From NCBI GenBank assembly GCA_947683425.1, contig CANTUQ010000320.1, positions 168,410 through 232,409 on the forward strand: a DNA stretch of 64,000 nucleotides. The letters run 5' to 3'. This document shows positions 47,692 through 59,234 of this stretch, piece after piece (the stretch's first letter is position 1; every line of letters starts with the position of its first letter). The notes under the pieces were generated by a model. That model was given only the letters and a program-made list of their open reading frames with translations. It ran no database searches and was not told the DNA's origin. This DNA is from Excoecaria cochinchinensis. Taxonomy: Eukaryota; Streptophyta; Magnoliopsida; Malpighiales; Euphorbiaceae. The position numbers and the translations under genes are program-made.

Positions 47692-49433
47692 ATGCATTGT
47701 GACCGGCAAGCTTCCAGTAGCTACTCCGATCAAGTTTTCCCGAATTATTGGACTCGGATCCAAAATTTCACTACTTTTTACGATTTTTCGATTCTAGTGA
47801 TTTTCCCTAGGGGTACCCCTAGGGAAATCCGTAAAAATTCGTCAGGTCCCGACGAGGCCAATTCTCGATTCGTTGTGACTGGCAAGCTTCCAGTAGCTAC
47901 TCCGATCAAGTTTTCCCGAATTATTGGACTCGGATCCAAAATTTCACCACTTTTTACGATTTTTCGATTCTGGTGATTTTCCCTAGGGGTAACCGTAGGG
48001 AAATCTGTAAAAATTCGTCAGGTCCTGACGAGACCAATTCTCGATGCGTTGTGACCGGCAAGCTTCCAGTAGCTACTCCGATCAAGTTTTCCCGAATTAT
48101 TGGACTCGGATCTAAAATTTCACCACTTTTTACGATTTTTCGATTCTGGTGATTTTTCCTAGGGATAACCCTAGGGAAATCCGTAAAAATTCGTCAGGTC
48201 CCGACGAGGCCAATTCTCGATGCGTTGTGACCGGCAAGCTTCCAGTAGCTACTCCGATCAAGTTTTCCCGAATTATTGGACTCGGATCCAAAATTTCACC
48301 ACTTTTAACGATTTTTCGATTCTGGTGATTTTCCCTAGGGGTACCCCTAGGGAAATCCGTAAAAATTCGTCAGGTCCCGACGAGACCAATTCTTGATGCG
48401 TTGTGACCGGCAAGCTTCCAGTAGCTACTCCGATCAAGTTTTCCTGAATTATTGGACTCGGATCCAAAATTTCACCACTTTTTACGATTTTTCGATTCTG
48501 GTGATTTTTCCTAGGGGTATCCCTAGGGAAATCCGTAAAAATTCGTCAGGTCCCGACGAGGCCAATTCTCGATGCGTTGTGACCGGCAAGCTTCCAGTTG
48601 CTACTCCGATCAAGTTTTCCCGAATTATTGGACTCGGATCCAAAATTTCACCACTTTTTACGATTTTTCGATTCTAGTGATTTTCCCTAGGGGTACCCCT
48701 AGGGAAATCCTTAAAAATTCGTCAGATCCCGACGAGGCCAATTCTCGATGCGTTGTGACCGGCAAGCTTCCAGTAGCTACTCCGATCAAGTTTTCCCGAA
48801 TTATTGGACTCGGATCAAAAATTTCACCACTTTTTACGATTTTTCGATTCTCCCTATGGGTACACCTAGGGAAATCCGTAAAAATTCGTCAGGTCCCGAC
48901 GAGGCCAATTCTCGATGCGTTGTGACCGGCAAGCTTCCAGTAGCTACTCCGATCAAGTTTTCCCGAATTATTGGACTCGGATCCAAAATTTCACCACTTT
49001 TTACGATTTTTCGATTCTCCCTATGGGTACCCCTAGGGAAATCCGTAAAAATTCGTCAGGTCCCGACGAGGCCAATTCTCGATGCGTTGTGACCGGCAAG
49101 CTTCCAGTAGCTACTCCGATCAAGTTTTCCCGAATTATTGGACTCGGATCCAAAATTTCACCACTTTTTACGATTTTACGATTCTGGTGATTTTCTCTAG
49201 GGGTAAACCTAGGGAAATCCGTAAAAATTCGTCAGGTCCCGACGAGGCCAATTCTCGATGCGTTGTGACCGGCAAGCTTCCAGTAGCTACTCCGATAAAG
49301 TTTTCCCGAATTATTGGACTCGGATCAAAAATTTCACCACTTTTTACGATTTTTCGATTCTGGTGATTTTCCATAGGGGTACCCCTAGGGAAATCCGTAA
49401 AAATTCGTCAGGTCCCGACGAGACCAATTCTTG

Positions 49434-52400
49434 ATGCGTTGTGACCGGCAAGCTTCCAGTAGCTACTCCGATCAAGTTTTCCCGAATTATTGGACTCGGA
49501 TCCAAAATTTCACCACTTGTTACGATTTTTCGATTCTGGTGATTTTCCCTTGGGGTCCCCCTGGGGAATTCCGTAAAAATTCATCAGGTCCCGACGAGGC
49601 CAATTCTCGTTGCGTTATGACCGGCAAGCTTCCAGTAGCTACTCCGATCAAGTTTTCCCGAATTATTGGACTCGGATCCAAAATTTCACCACTTTTTACG
49701 ATTTTTCGATTCTGGTGATTTTTCCTAGGGGTATCCTTAGGGAAATCCGTAAAAATTCGTCAGGTCCCGTAGAGGCCAATTCTCGATGCGTTGTGACCGG
49801 CAAGCTTCCAGTAGCTACTCCGATCAAGTTTTCCCGAATTATTGGACTCGGATCAAAAATTTCACCACTTTTTACGATTTTTCGATTCTAGTGATTTTCC
49901 CTAGGGGTACCCCTAGGGAAATCCGTAAAAATTCGTCAGGTCCCGATGAGGCCAATTCTCGATTCGTTGTGACTGGCAAGCTTCCAGTAGCTACTCCGAT
50001 CAAGTTTTCCCGAATTATTGGACTCGGATCCAAAATTTCACCACTTTTTACGATTTTTCGATTCTGGTAATTTTCCCTAGGGGTAACCGTAGGGAAATCT
50101 GTAAAAATTCGTCAGGTCCTGACGAGACCAATTCTCGATGCGTTGTGACCGGCAAGCTTCCAGAAACTTCTCCGATCAAGTTTTCCCGAATTATTGAACT
50201 CGGATCAAAAATTTCACCACTTTTTACGATTTTTCGATTCTGGTGATTTTCCCTAGGGGTACCCCTAGGGAAATCCGTAAAAATTCGTCAGGTCCAGACG
50301 AGTCAAATTCTCGATGCATTGTGACCGGCAAGCTTCCAGTAGCTACTCCGATCAAGTTTTCCCGAATTATTGGACTCGGATCCAAAATTTCACCACTTTT
50401 TACGATTTTTCGATTCTGGTGATTTTCCCTAGGGGTCCCCCTGGGGAATTCCGTAAAAATTCGTCAGGTCCCGACGAGGCAAATTCTCGTTGCGTTGTGA
50501 CCGGCAAGCTTCCAGTAGCTACTCCGATCAAGTTTTCCCGAATTATTGGACTCGGATCCAAAATTTCACCACTTTTTACGATTTTTCGATTCTGGTGATT
50601 TTCCCTAGGGGTCCCCCTGGGGAATTCCGTAAAAATTCGTCAGGTCCCGACGAGGCCAATTCTCGTTGCGTTGTGACCGGCAAGCTTCCAGTAGGTACTC
50701 CGATCAAGTTTTCCCGAATTATTGGACTCGGATCCAAAATTTCACCACTTTTTACGATTTTTCGATTCTGGTGATTTTTCCTAGGGGTATCCCTAGGGAA
50801 ATCCGTAAAAATTCGTCAGGTCCCGTAGAGGCCAATTCTCGATGCGTTGTGACCGGCAAGCTTCCAGTAGCTACTCCGATCAAGTTTTCCCGAATTATTG
50901 GACTCGGATCCAAAATTTCACCACTTTTTACGATTTTTCGATTCTAGTGATTTTCCCTAGGGGTACCCCTAGGGAAATCCGTAAAAATTCGTCAGGTCCC
51001 GACGAGGCCAATTCTCGATTCGTTGTGACTGGCAAGCTTCCAGTAGCTACTCCGATCAAGTTTTCCCGAATTATTGGACTCGGATACAAAATCTCACCAC
51101 TTTTTACGATTTTTCGATTCTGGTGATTTTCCCTAGGGGTACCTCTAGGGAAATCCTTAAAAATTCGTCAGGTCCCGACGAGGCCAATTCTCGATGCGTT
51201 GTGACCGGCAAGCTTCCAGAAACTTCTCCGATCAAGTTTTCCCGAATTATTGAACTCGGATCAAAAATTTCACCACTTTTTACGATTTTTCGATTCTGGT
51301 GATTTTCCCTAGGGGTACCCCTAGGGAAATCCGTAAAAATTCGTCAGGTCCAGACGAGTCAAATTCTCGATGCATTGTGACCGGCAAGCTTCCAGTAGCT
51401 ACTCCGATCAAGTTTTCCCGAATTATTGGACTCGGATCCAAAATTTCACCACTTTTTACGATTTTTCGATTCTGGTGATTTTCCCTAGGGGTCCCCCTGG
51501 GGAATTCCGTACAAATTCGTCAGGTCCCGACGAGGCAAATTCTCGTTGCGTTGTGAGCGGCAAGCTTCCAGTAGCTACTCCGATCAAGTTTTCCCGAATT
51601 ATTGGACTCGGATCCAAAATTTCACCACTTTTTACGATTTTTCGATTCTGGTGATTTTCCCTAGGGGTCCCCCTGGGGAATTCCGTAAAAATTCGTCAGG
51701 TCCCGACGAGGCCAATTCTCGTTGCGTTGTGACCGGCAAGCTTCCAGTAGGTACACCGATCAAGTTTTCCCGAATTATTGGACTCGGATCCAAAATTTCA
51801 CCACTTTTTACGATTTTTCGATTCTGGTGATTTTTCCTAGGGGTATCCCTAGGGAAATCCGTAAAAATTCGTCAGGTCCCGTAGAGGCCAATTCTCGATG
51901 CGTTGTGACCGGCAAGCTTCCAGTAGCTACTCCGATCAAGTTTTCCCGAATTATTGGACTCGGATCCAAAATTTCACCACTTTTTACGATTTTTCGATTC
52001 TGGTGATTTTCCCTAGGGGTACCCCTAGGGAAATTCGTAAAAATTCGTCAGGTCCCGACGAGGCCAATTCTCGATTCGTTGTGACTGGCAAGCTTCCAGT
52101 AGCTACTCCGATCAAGTTTTCCCTAATTATTGGACTCGGATACAAAATCTCACCACTTTTTACGATTTTTCGATTCTACCTAGGGGTACCCATAGGGAAA
52201 TCCGTAAAAATTCGTCAGGTCCCGACGAGGCCAATTCTCGATGCGTTGTGACCGGTAAGCTTCCAGTAGCTACTCCGATCAAGTTTTCCCGAATTATTGG
52301 ACTCGGATCAAAAATTTCACCACTTTTTACGATTTTTCGATTCTGGTGATTTTCCCTAGGGGTACCCCTAGGGAAATCCGTAAAAATTCGTCAGGTCCAG

Positions 52401-54853
52401 ACGAGTCAAATTCTCGATGCATTGTGACCGGCAAGCTTCCAGTAGCTACTCCGATCAAGTTTTCCCGAATTATTGGACTCGGATCCAAAATTTCACCACT
52501 TTTTACGATTTTTCGATTCTGGTGATTTTCCCTAGGGGTCCCCCTGGGGAATTCCGTAAAAATTCGTCAGGTCCCGACGAGGCAAATTCTCGTTGCGTTG
52601 TGACCGGCAAGCTTCCAGTAGCTACTCCGATCAAGTTTTCCCGAATTATTGGACTCGGATCCAAAATTTCACCACTTTTTACGATTTTTCGATTCTGGTG
52701 ATTTTCCCTAGGGGTCCCCCTGGGGAATTCCGTAAAAATTCGTCAGGTCCCGACGAGGCCAATTCTCGTTGCGTTGTGACCGGCAAGCTTCCAGTAGGTA
52801 CTCCGATCAAGTTTTCCCGAATTATTGGACTCGGATCCAAAATTTCACCACTTTTTACGATTTTTCGATTCTGGTGATTTTTCCTAGGGGTATCCCTAGG
52901 GAAATCCGTAAAAATTCATCAGGTCCCGTAGAGGCCAATTCTCGATGCGTTGTGACCGGCAAGCTTCCAGTAGCTACTCCGATCAAGTTTTCCCGAATTA
53001 TTGGACTCGGATCCAAAATTTCACCACTTTTTACGATTTTTCGATTATGGTGATTTTCCCTAGGGGTACCCCTAGGGAAATTCGTAAAAATTCGTCAGGT
53101 CCCGACGAGGCCAATTCTCGATTCGTTGTGACTGGCAAGCTTCCAGTAGCTACTCCGATCAAGTTTTCCCGAATTATTGGACTCGGATACAAAATCTCAC
53201 CACTTTTTACGATTTTTCGATTCTACCTAGGGGTACCCATAGGGAAATCCGTAAAAATTCGTCAGGTCCCGACGAGGCCAATTCTCGATGCGTTGTGACC
53301 GGCAAGCTTCCAGAAACTTCTCCGATCAAGTTTTCCCGAATTATTGAACTCGGATCAAAAATTTCACCACTTTTTACGATTTTTCGATTCTGGTGATTTT
53401 CCCTAGGGGTACCCCTAGGGAAATCCGTAAAAATTCGTCAGGTCCAGACGAGTCAAATTCTCGATGCATTGTGACCGGCAAGCTTCCAGTAGCTACTCCG
53501 ATCAAGTTTTCCCGAATTATTGGACTCGGATCCAAAATTTCACCACTTTTTACGATTTTTCGATTCTAGTGATTTTCCCTAGGGGTACCCCTAGGGAAAT
53601 CCGTAAAAATTCATCAGGTCCCGACGAGGCCAATTCTCGATTCGTTGTGACTGGCAAGCTTCCAGTAGCTACTCCGATCAAGTTTTCCCGAATTATTGGA
53701 CTCGGATCCAAAATTTCACCACTTTTTACGATTTTTCGATTCTGGTGATTTTCCCTAGGGGTAACCGTAGGGAAATCTGTAAAAATTCGTCAGGTCCTGA
53801 CGAGACCAATTCTCGATGCGTTGTGACCGGCAAGCTTCCAGTAGCTACTCCGATCAAGTTTTCCCGAATTATTGGACTCGGATCTAAAATTTCACCACTT
53901 TTTACGATTTTTCGATTCTGGTGATTTTTCCTAGGGGTAACCCTAGGGAAATCCGTAAAAATTCGTCAGGTCCTGACGAGGCCAATTCTCGATGCGTTGT
54001 GACCGGCAAGCTTCCAGTAGCTACTCCGATCAAGTTTTCCCGAATTATTGGACTCGGATCCAAAATTTCACCACTTTTAACGATTTTTCGATTCTGGTGA
54101 TTTTCCCTAGGGGTACCCCTAGGGAAATCCGTAAAAATTCGTCAGGTCCCGACGAGGCCAATTCTCGATGCGTTGTGACCGGCAAGCTTCCAGTTGCTAC
54201 TCCGATCAAGTTTTCCCGAATTATTGGACTCGGATCCAAAATTTCACCACTTTTTACGATTTTTCGATTCTGGTGATTTTCCCTAGGGGTACCCCTAGGG
54301 AAATCCTTAAAAATTCGTCAGATCCCGACGAGGCCAATTCTCGATGCGTTGTGACCGGCAAGCTTCCAGTAGCTACTCCGATCAAGTTTTCCCGAATTAT
54401 TGGACTCGGATCAAAAATTTCACCACTTTTTACGATTTTTCGATTCTCCCTATGGGTACACCTAGGGAAATCCGTAAAAATTCGTCAGGTCCCGACGAGG
54501 CCAATTCTCGATGCGTTGTGACCGGCAAGCTTCCAGTAGCTACTCCGATCAAGTTTTCCCGAATTATTGGACTCGGATCCAAAATTTCACCACTTTTTAC
54601 GATTTTTCGATTTTCCCTATGGGTACCCCTAGGGAAATCCATAAAAATTCGTCAGGTCCCGACGAGGCCAATTCTCGATGCGTTGTGACCGGCAAGCTTC
54701 CAGTAGCTACTCCGATCAAGTTTTCCCGAATTATTGGACTCGGATCCAAAATTTCACCACTTTTTACGATTTTACGATTCTGGTGATTTTCTCTAGGGGT
54801 AAACCTAGGGAAATCCGTAAAAATTCGTCAGGTCCCGACGAGGCCAATTCTCG
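49434..54853 (+). repeat. Family F super-unit, version 2 (one monomer shorter)
   Basis: It repeats version 1 at +5,772 through four inner anchors (50314, 51370, 52417, 53464). The monomer equivalent to 48396-48571 is then missing: 54168 carries the CCAGTTGCTAC marker of 48572. From there the offset is 5,596. Its last monomer, from 54854, changes after the GATAAAG marker to GGATCCAAAATTT and TATCCC, unlike version 1. Confidence 0.91.
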
Positions 54854-57800
54854 ATGCGTTGTGACCGGCAAGCTTCCAGTAGCTACTCCGATAAAGTTTT
54901 CCCGAATTATTGGACTCGGATCCAAAATTTCACCACTTTTTACGATTTTTCGATTCTGGTGATTTTTCCTAGGGGTATCCCTAGGGAAATCCGTAAAAAT
55001 TCGTCAGGTCCCGACGAGGCCAATTCTCGATGCGTTGTGACCGGCAAGCTTCCAGTAGCTACTCCGATCAAGTTTTCCCGAATTGTTGGACTCGGATCCA
55101 AAATTTCACCACTTTTTACGATTTTTCGATTCTGGTGATTTTTCCTAGGGGTATCCTTAGGGAAATCCGTAAAAATTCGTCAGGTCCCGTAGAGGCCAAT
55201 TCTCGATGCGTTGTGACCGGCAAGCTTCCAGTAGCTACTCCGATCAAGTTTTCCCGAATTATTGGACTCGGATCCAAAATCTCACCACTTTTTACGATTT
55301 TTCGATTTTCGTGATTTTCCCTGGGGATAACACTAGGGAAATCCGTAAAAATTCGTCAGGTCCCGACGAGGCCAATTCTCGATGCGTTGTGACCGGCAAG
55401 CTTCCAGTAGCTACTCCGATCAAGTTTTCCCGAATTATTGGACTCGTATCCAAAATTTCACCACTTTTTACGATTTTTCGATTCTGGTGATTTTCCCTAG
55501 GGGTAACCCTAGGGAAATCCGTAAAAATTCGTATGGTCCCGACGAGGCCAATTCTCGATGCGTTGTGACCGGCAAGCTTCCAGTAGCTACTCCGATCAAG
55601 TTTTCCCGAATTATTGGACTCGGATCCAAAATTTCACCACTTTTTACGATTTTTCGATTCTCGTGATTTTCCCTAGGGGTACCCCTAGGGAAATCCGTAA
55701 AAATTCGTCAGGTCCCGAAGAGGCCAATTCTCGATTCGTTGTGACTGGCAAGCTTCCAGTAGCTACTCCGATCAAGTTTTCCCGAATTATTGGACTCGGA
55801 TACAAAATCTCACCACTTTTTACGATTTTTCGATTCTAGTGATTTTCCCTAGGGGTACCCCTAGGGAAATCCTTAAAAATTCGTCAGGTCCCGACGAGGC
55901 CAATTCTCGATGCGTTGTGACCGGCAAGCTTCCAGTAGCTACTCCGATCAAGTTTTCCCGAATTATTGGACTCGGATAAAAAATTTCACCACTTTTTACG
56001 ATTTTTCGATTCTGGTGATTTTCCCTAGGGGTACCCCTAGGGAAATCCGTAAAAATTCGTCAGGTCCCGACGAGGCCAATTCTCGATGCGTTGTGACTGG
56101 CAAGCTTCCAGTAGCTACTCCGATCAAGTTTTCCCGAATTATTGGACTCGGATCCAAAATTTCACCACTTTTTATGATTTTTCGATTCTGGTGATTTTTC
56201 CTAGGGGTAACCCTAGGGAAATCCGTAAAAATTCGTCAGGTCCCGACGAGGCCAATTCTCGATGCGTTGTGACAGGCAAGCGTCCAGTAGCTACTCCGAT
56301 AAAGTTTTCCCGAATTATTGGACTCGGATCAAAAATTTCACCACTTTTTACGATTTTTCGATTCTGGTGATTTTCCCTAGGGGTACCCCTAGGGAAATCC
56401 GTAAAAATTCGTCAGGTCCCGACGAGGCCAATTCTCGATGCGTTGTGACCGGCAAGCTTCCAGTAGCTACTCCGATCAAGTTTTCCCGAATTATTGGACT
56501 CGGATCCAAAATTTCACCACTTTTAACGATTTTTCGATTCTGGTGATTTTCCCTAGGGGTACCCCTAGGGAAATCCGTAAAAATTCGTCAGGTCCCGACG
56601 AGACCAATTCTTGATGCGTTGTGACCGGCAAGCTTCCAGTAGCTACTCCGATCAAGTTTTCCCGAATTATTGGACTCGGATCCAAAATTTCACCACTTTT
56701 TACGATTTTTCGATTCTCGTGATTTTCCCTAGGGGTACCCCTAGGGAAATCCGTAAAAATTCGTCAGGTCCCGACGAGGCCAATTCTCGATGCGTTGTGA
56801 CTGGAAAGCTTCCAGTAGCTACTCCGATCAAGTTTTCCCGAATTATTGGACTCGGATACAAAATCTCACCACTTTTTACGATTTTTCGATTCTGGTGATT
56901 TTCCCTAGGGGTACCCCTAGGGAAATCCTTAAAAATTCGTCAGGTCCCGACGAGGCCAATTCTCGATGCGTTGTGACTGGCAAGCTTCCAGTAGCTACTC
57001 CGATCAAGTTTTCCCGAATTATTGGACTCGGATACAAAATCTCACCACTTTTTACGATTTTTCGATTCTGGTGATTTTCCCTAGGGGTAACCCTAGGGAA
57101 ATCCGTAAAAATTCGTATGGTCCCGACGAGGCAAATTCTCGATGCGTTGTGACCGGCAAGCTTCCAGTAGGTACTCCGATCAAGTTTTCCCGAATTATTG
57201 GACTCGGATCCAAAATTTCACCACTTTTTACGATTTTTCGATTCTGGTGATTTTTCCTAGGGGTATCCCTAGGGAAATCCGTAAAAATTCGTATGGTCCC
57301 GACGAGGCCAATTCTCGATGCGTTGTGACCGGCAAGCTTCCAGTAGCTACTTCGATCAAGTTTTCCCGAATTATTGGACTCGGATCAAAAATTTCACCAC
57401 TTTTTACGATTTTTCGATTCTGGTGATTTTCCCTAGGGTTATCCCTAGGAAAATCCGTAAAAATTCGTCAGGTCCCGTAGAGGCCAATTCTCAATGCGTT
57501 GTGACCGGCAAGCTTCCAGTAGCTACTCCGATCAAGTTTTCCCGAATTATTGGACTCGGATCCAAAATTTCACCACTTTTTACGATTTTTCGATTCTGGT
57601 GATTTTCCCTAGGGGTAAACCTAGGGAAATCCGTAAAAATTCGTCTGGTCCCGACGAGGCCAATTCTCGATGCGTTGTGACCGGCAAGCTTCCAGTAGCT
57701 ACTCCGATAAAGTTTTCCCGAATTATTGGACTCGGATCAAAAATTTCACCACTTTTTACGATTTTTCGATTCTGGTGATTTTTCCTAAGGGTATCCCTAG

Positions 57801-58540
57801 GGAAATCCGTAAAAATTCGTCAGGTCTCGACGAGGCCAATTCTCGATGCGTTGTGACTGGCAAGCTTCCAGTAGCTACTCCGATCAAGTTTTCCCGAATT
57901 ATTGGACTCGGATCCAAAATTTCACCACTTTTTACGATTTTTCGATTCTCGTGATTTTCCCTAGGGGTACCCCTAGGGAAATCCGTAAAAATTCGTCAGG
58001 TCCCGACGAGGCCAATTCTCGATGCGTTGTGACTGGAAAGCTTCCAGTAGCTACTCCGATCAAGTTTTCCCGAATTATTGGACTCGGATACAAAATCTCA
58101 CCACTTTTTACGATTTTTCGATTCTGGTGATTTTCCCTAGGGGTACCCCTAGGGAAATCCTTAAAAATTCGTCAGGTCCCGACGAGGCCAATTCTCGATG
58201 CGTTGTGACTGGCAAGCTTCCAGTAGCTACTCCGATCAAGTTTTCCCGAATTATTGGACTCGGATACAAAATCTCACCACTTTTTACGATTTTTCGATTC
58301 TGGTGATTTTCCCTAGGGGTAACCCTAGGGAAATTCGTAAAAATTCGTATGGTCCCGACGAGGCTAATTCTCGATGCGTTGTGACCGGCAAGCTTCCAGT
58401 AGGTACTCCGATCAAGTTTTCCCGAATTATTGGACTCGGATCAAAAATTTCACCACTTTTTACGATTTTTCGATTCTCCCTAGGGGTACCCCTAGGAAAA
58501 TCCGTAAAAATTCATCAGGTCCCGACGAGGCCAATTCTCG
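54854..58540 (+). repeat. Mosaic between F versions 2 and 3, mostly 176-bp monomers
   Basis: Monomers from 54854 to 58373 are all 176 bp; the first short one is 58374. Variants are a mixture (GATTCTCGTGATTTTCC, TTCGTATGGTCCC, GACTGGAAAGC, GGTTATCCC). About three monomers around 56614-57200 recur at 57846-58435, offset 1,232 bp (seven monomers), with GATTCTCGTG as a shared marker. TTCGTATGGTCCC monomers resemble those at 15832 and 16339. Confidence 0.78.
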
Positions 58541-59234
58541 ATGCGTTGTGACCGGCAAGCTTCCAGTAGCTACTCCGATCAAGTTTTCCCGAATTATTGG
58601 ACTCTGATCCAAAATTTCACCACTTTTTACGATTTTTCGATTCTGGTGATTTTTCCTAGGGGTACCCCTAGGGAAATCCGTCAAAATTCGTCAGGTCCCG
58701 ACGAGGCCAATTCTCAATGCGTTGTGACCGGCAAGCTTCCAGTAGCTACTCCGATCAAGTTTTCCCGAATTATTGGACTCGGATACAAAATCTCACCACT
58801 TTTTACGATTTTTCGATTCTACCTAGGGGTACCCATAGGGAAATTCGTAAAAATTCGTCAGGTCCCGACGAGGCCAATTCTCGATGCGTTGTGACCGGTA
58901 AGCTTCCAGTAGCTACTCCGATCAAGTTTTCCCGAATTATTGGACTAGGATCCAAAATTTCACCACTTTTGACGATTTTTCGATTCTGGTGATTTTCCTT
59001 GGGGTAACCCTAGGGAAATCCGTAAAAATTCGTCAGGTCCCGACGAGGCCAATTCTCGATGCGTTGTGACCGGCAAGCTTCCAGTAGCTACTCCGATAAA
59101 GTTTTCCCGAATTATTGGACTCGGATCAAAAATTTCACCACTTTTTACGATTTTTCGATTATGGTGATTTTCCATAGGGGTACCCCTAGGGAAATCCGTA
59201 AAAATTCGTCAGGTCCCGACGAGACCAATTCTTG
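58541..59234 (+). repeat. Lead-in block repeated from 42968-43661
   Basis: TTTGGACTCTG, CCGTCAAAATTCG, TTCTCAATG, GATTCTACC with CCCATAGGG, GGTAAGCTT with GGACTAGGATCC, and the 175-bp CCTTGGGGTAACC monomer all recur at an offset of 15,573 bp. The F duplication therefore included its upstream flank when version 3 was made, while version 2 lacks it. Confidence 0.87.

Larger units (their letters stand above)
43662..49433 (+). repeat. Family F super-unit, 5,772-bp 33-monomer, version 1
   Basis: Twenty-nine 176-bp and four 167-bp monomers sum to 5,772. It begins with CCACTTGTTACG and GTTATGACCGG, contains a run of six-monomer units anchored on AGGTCCAGACGAGTC/CTCGATGCATTG (44542, 45598, 46645, 47692), and ends with CCCTATGGGTACACC monomers and GATTTTACGATTCTGG/TTTTCTCTAGG (about 49170-49200). 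The same order returns at 49434. The copies look nearly identical by eye. Confidence 0.92.
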
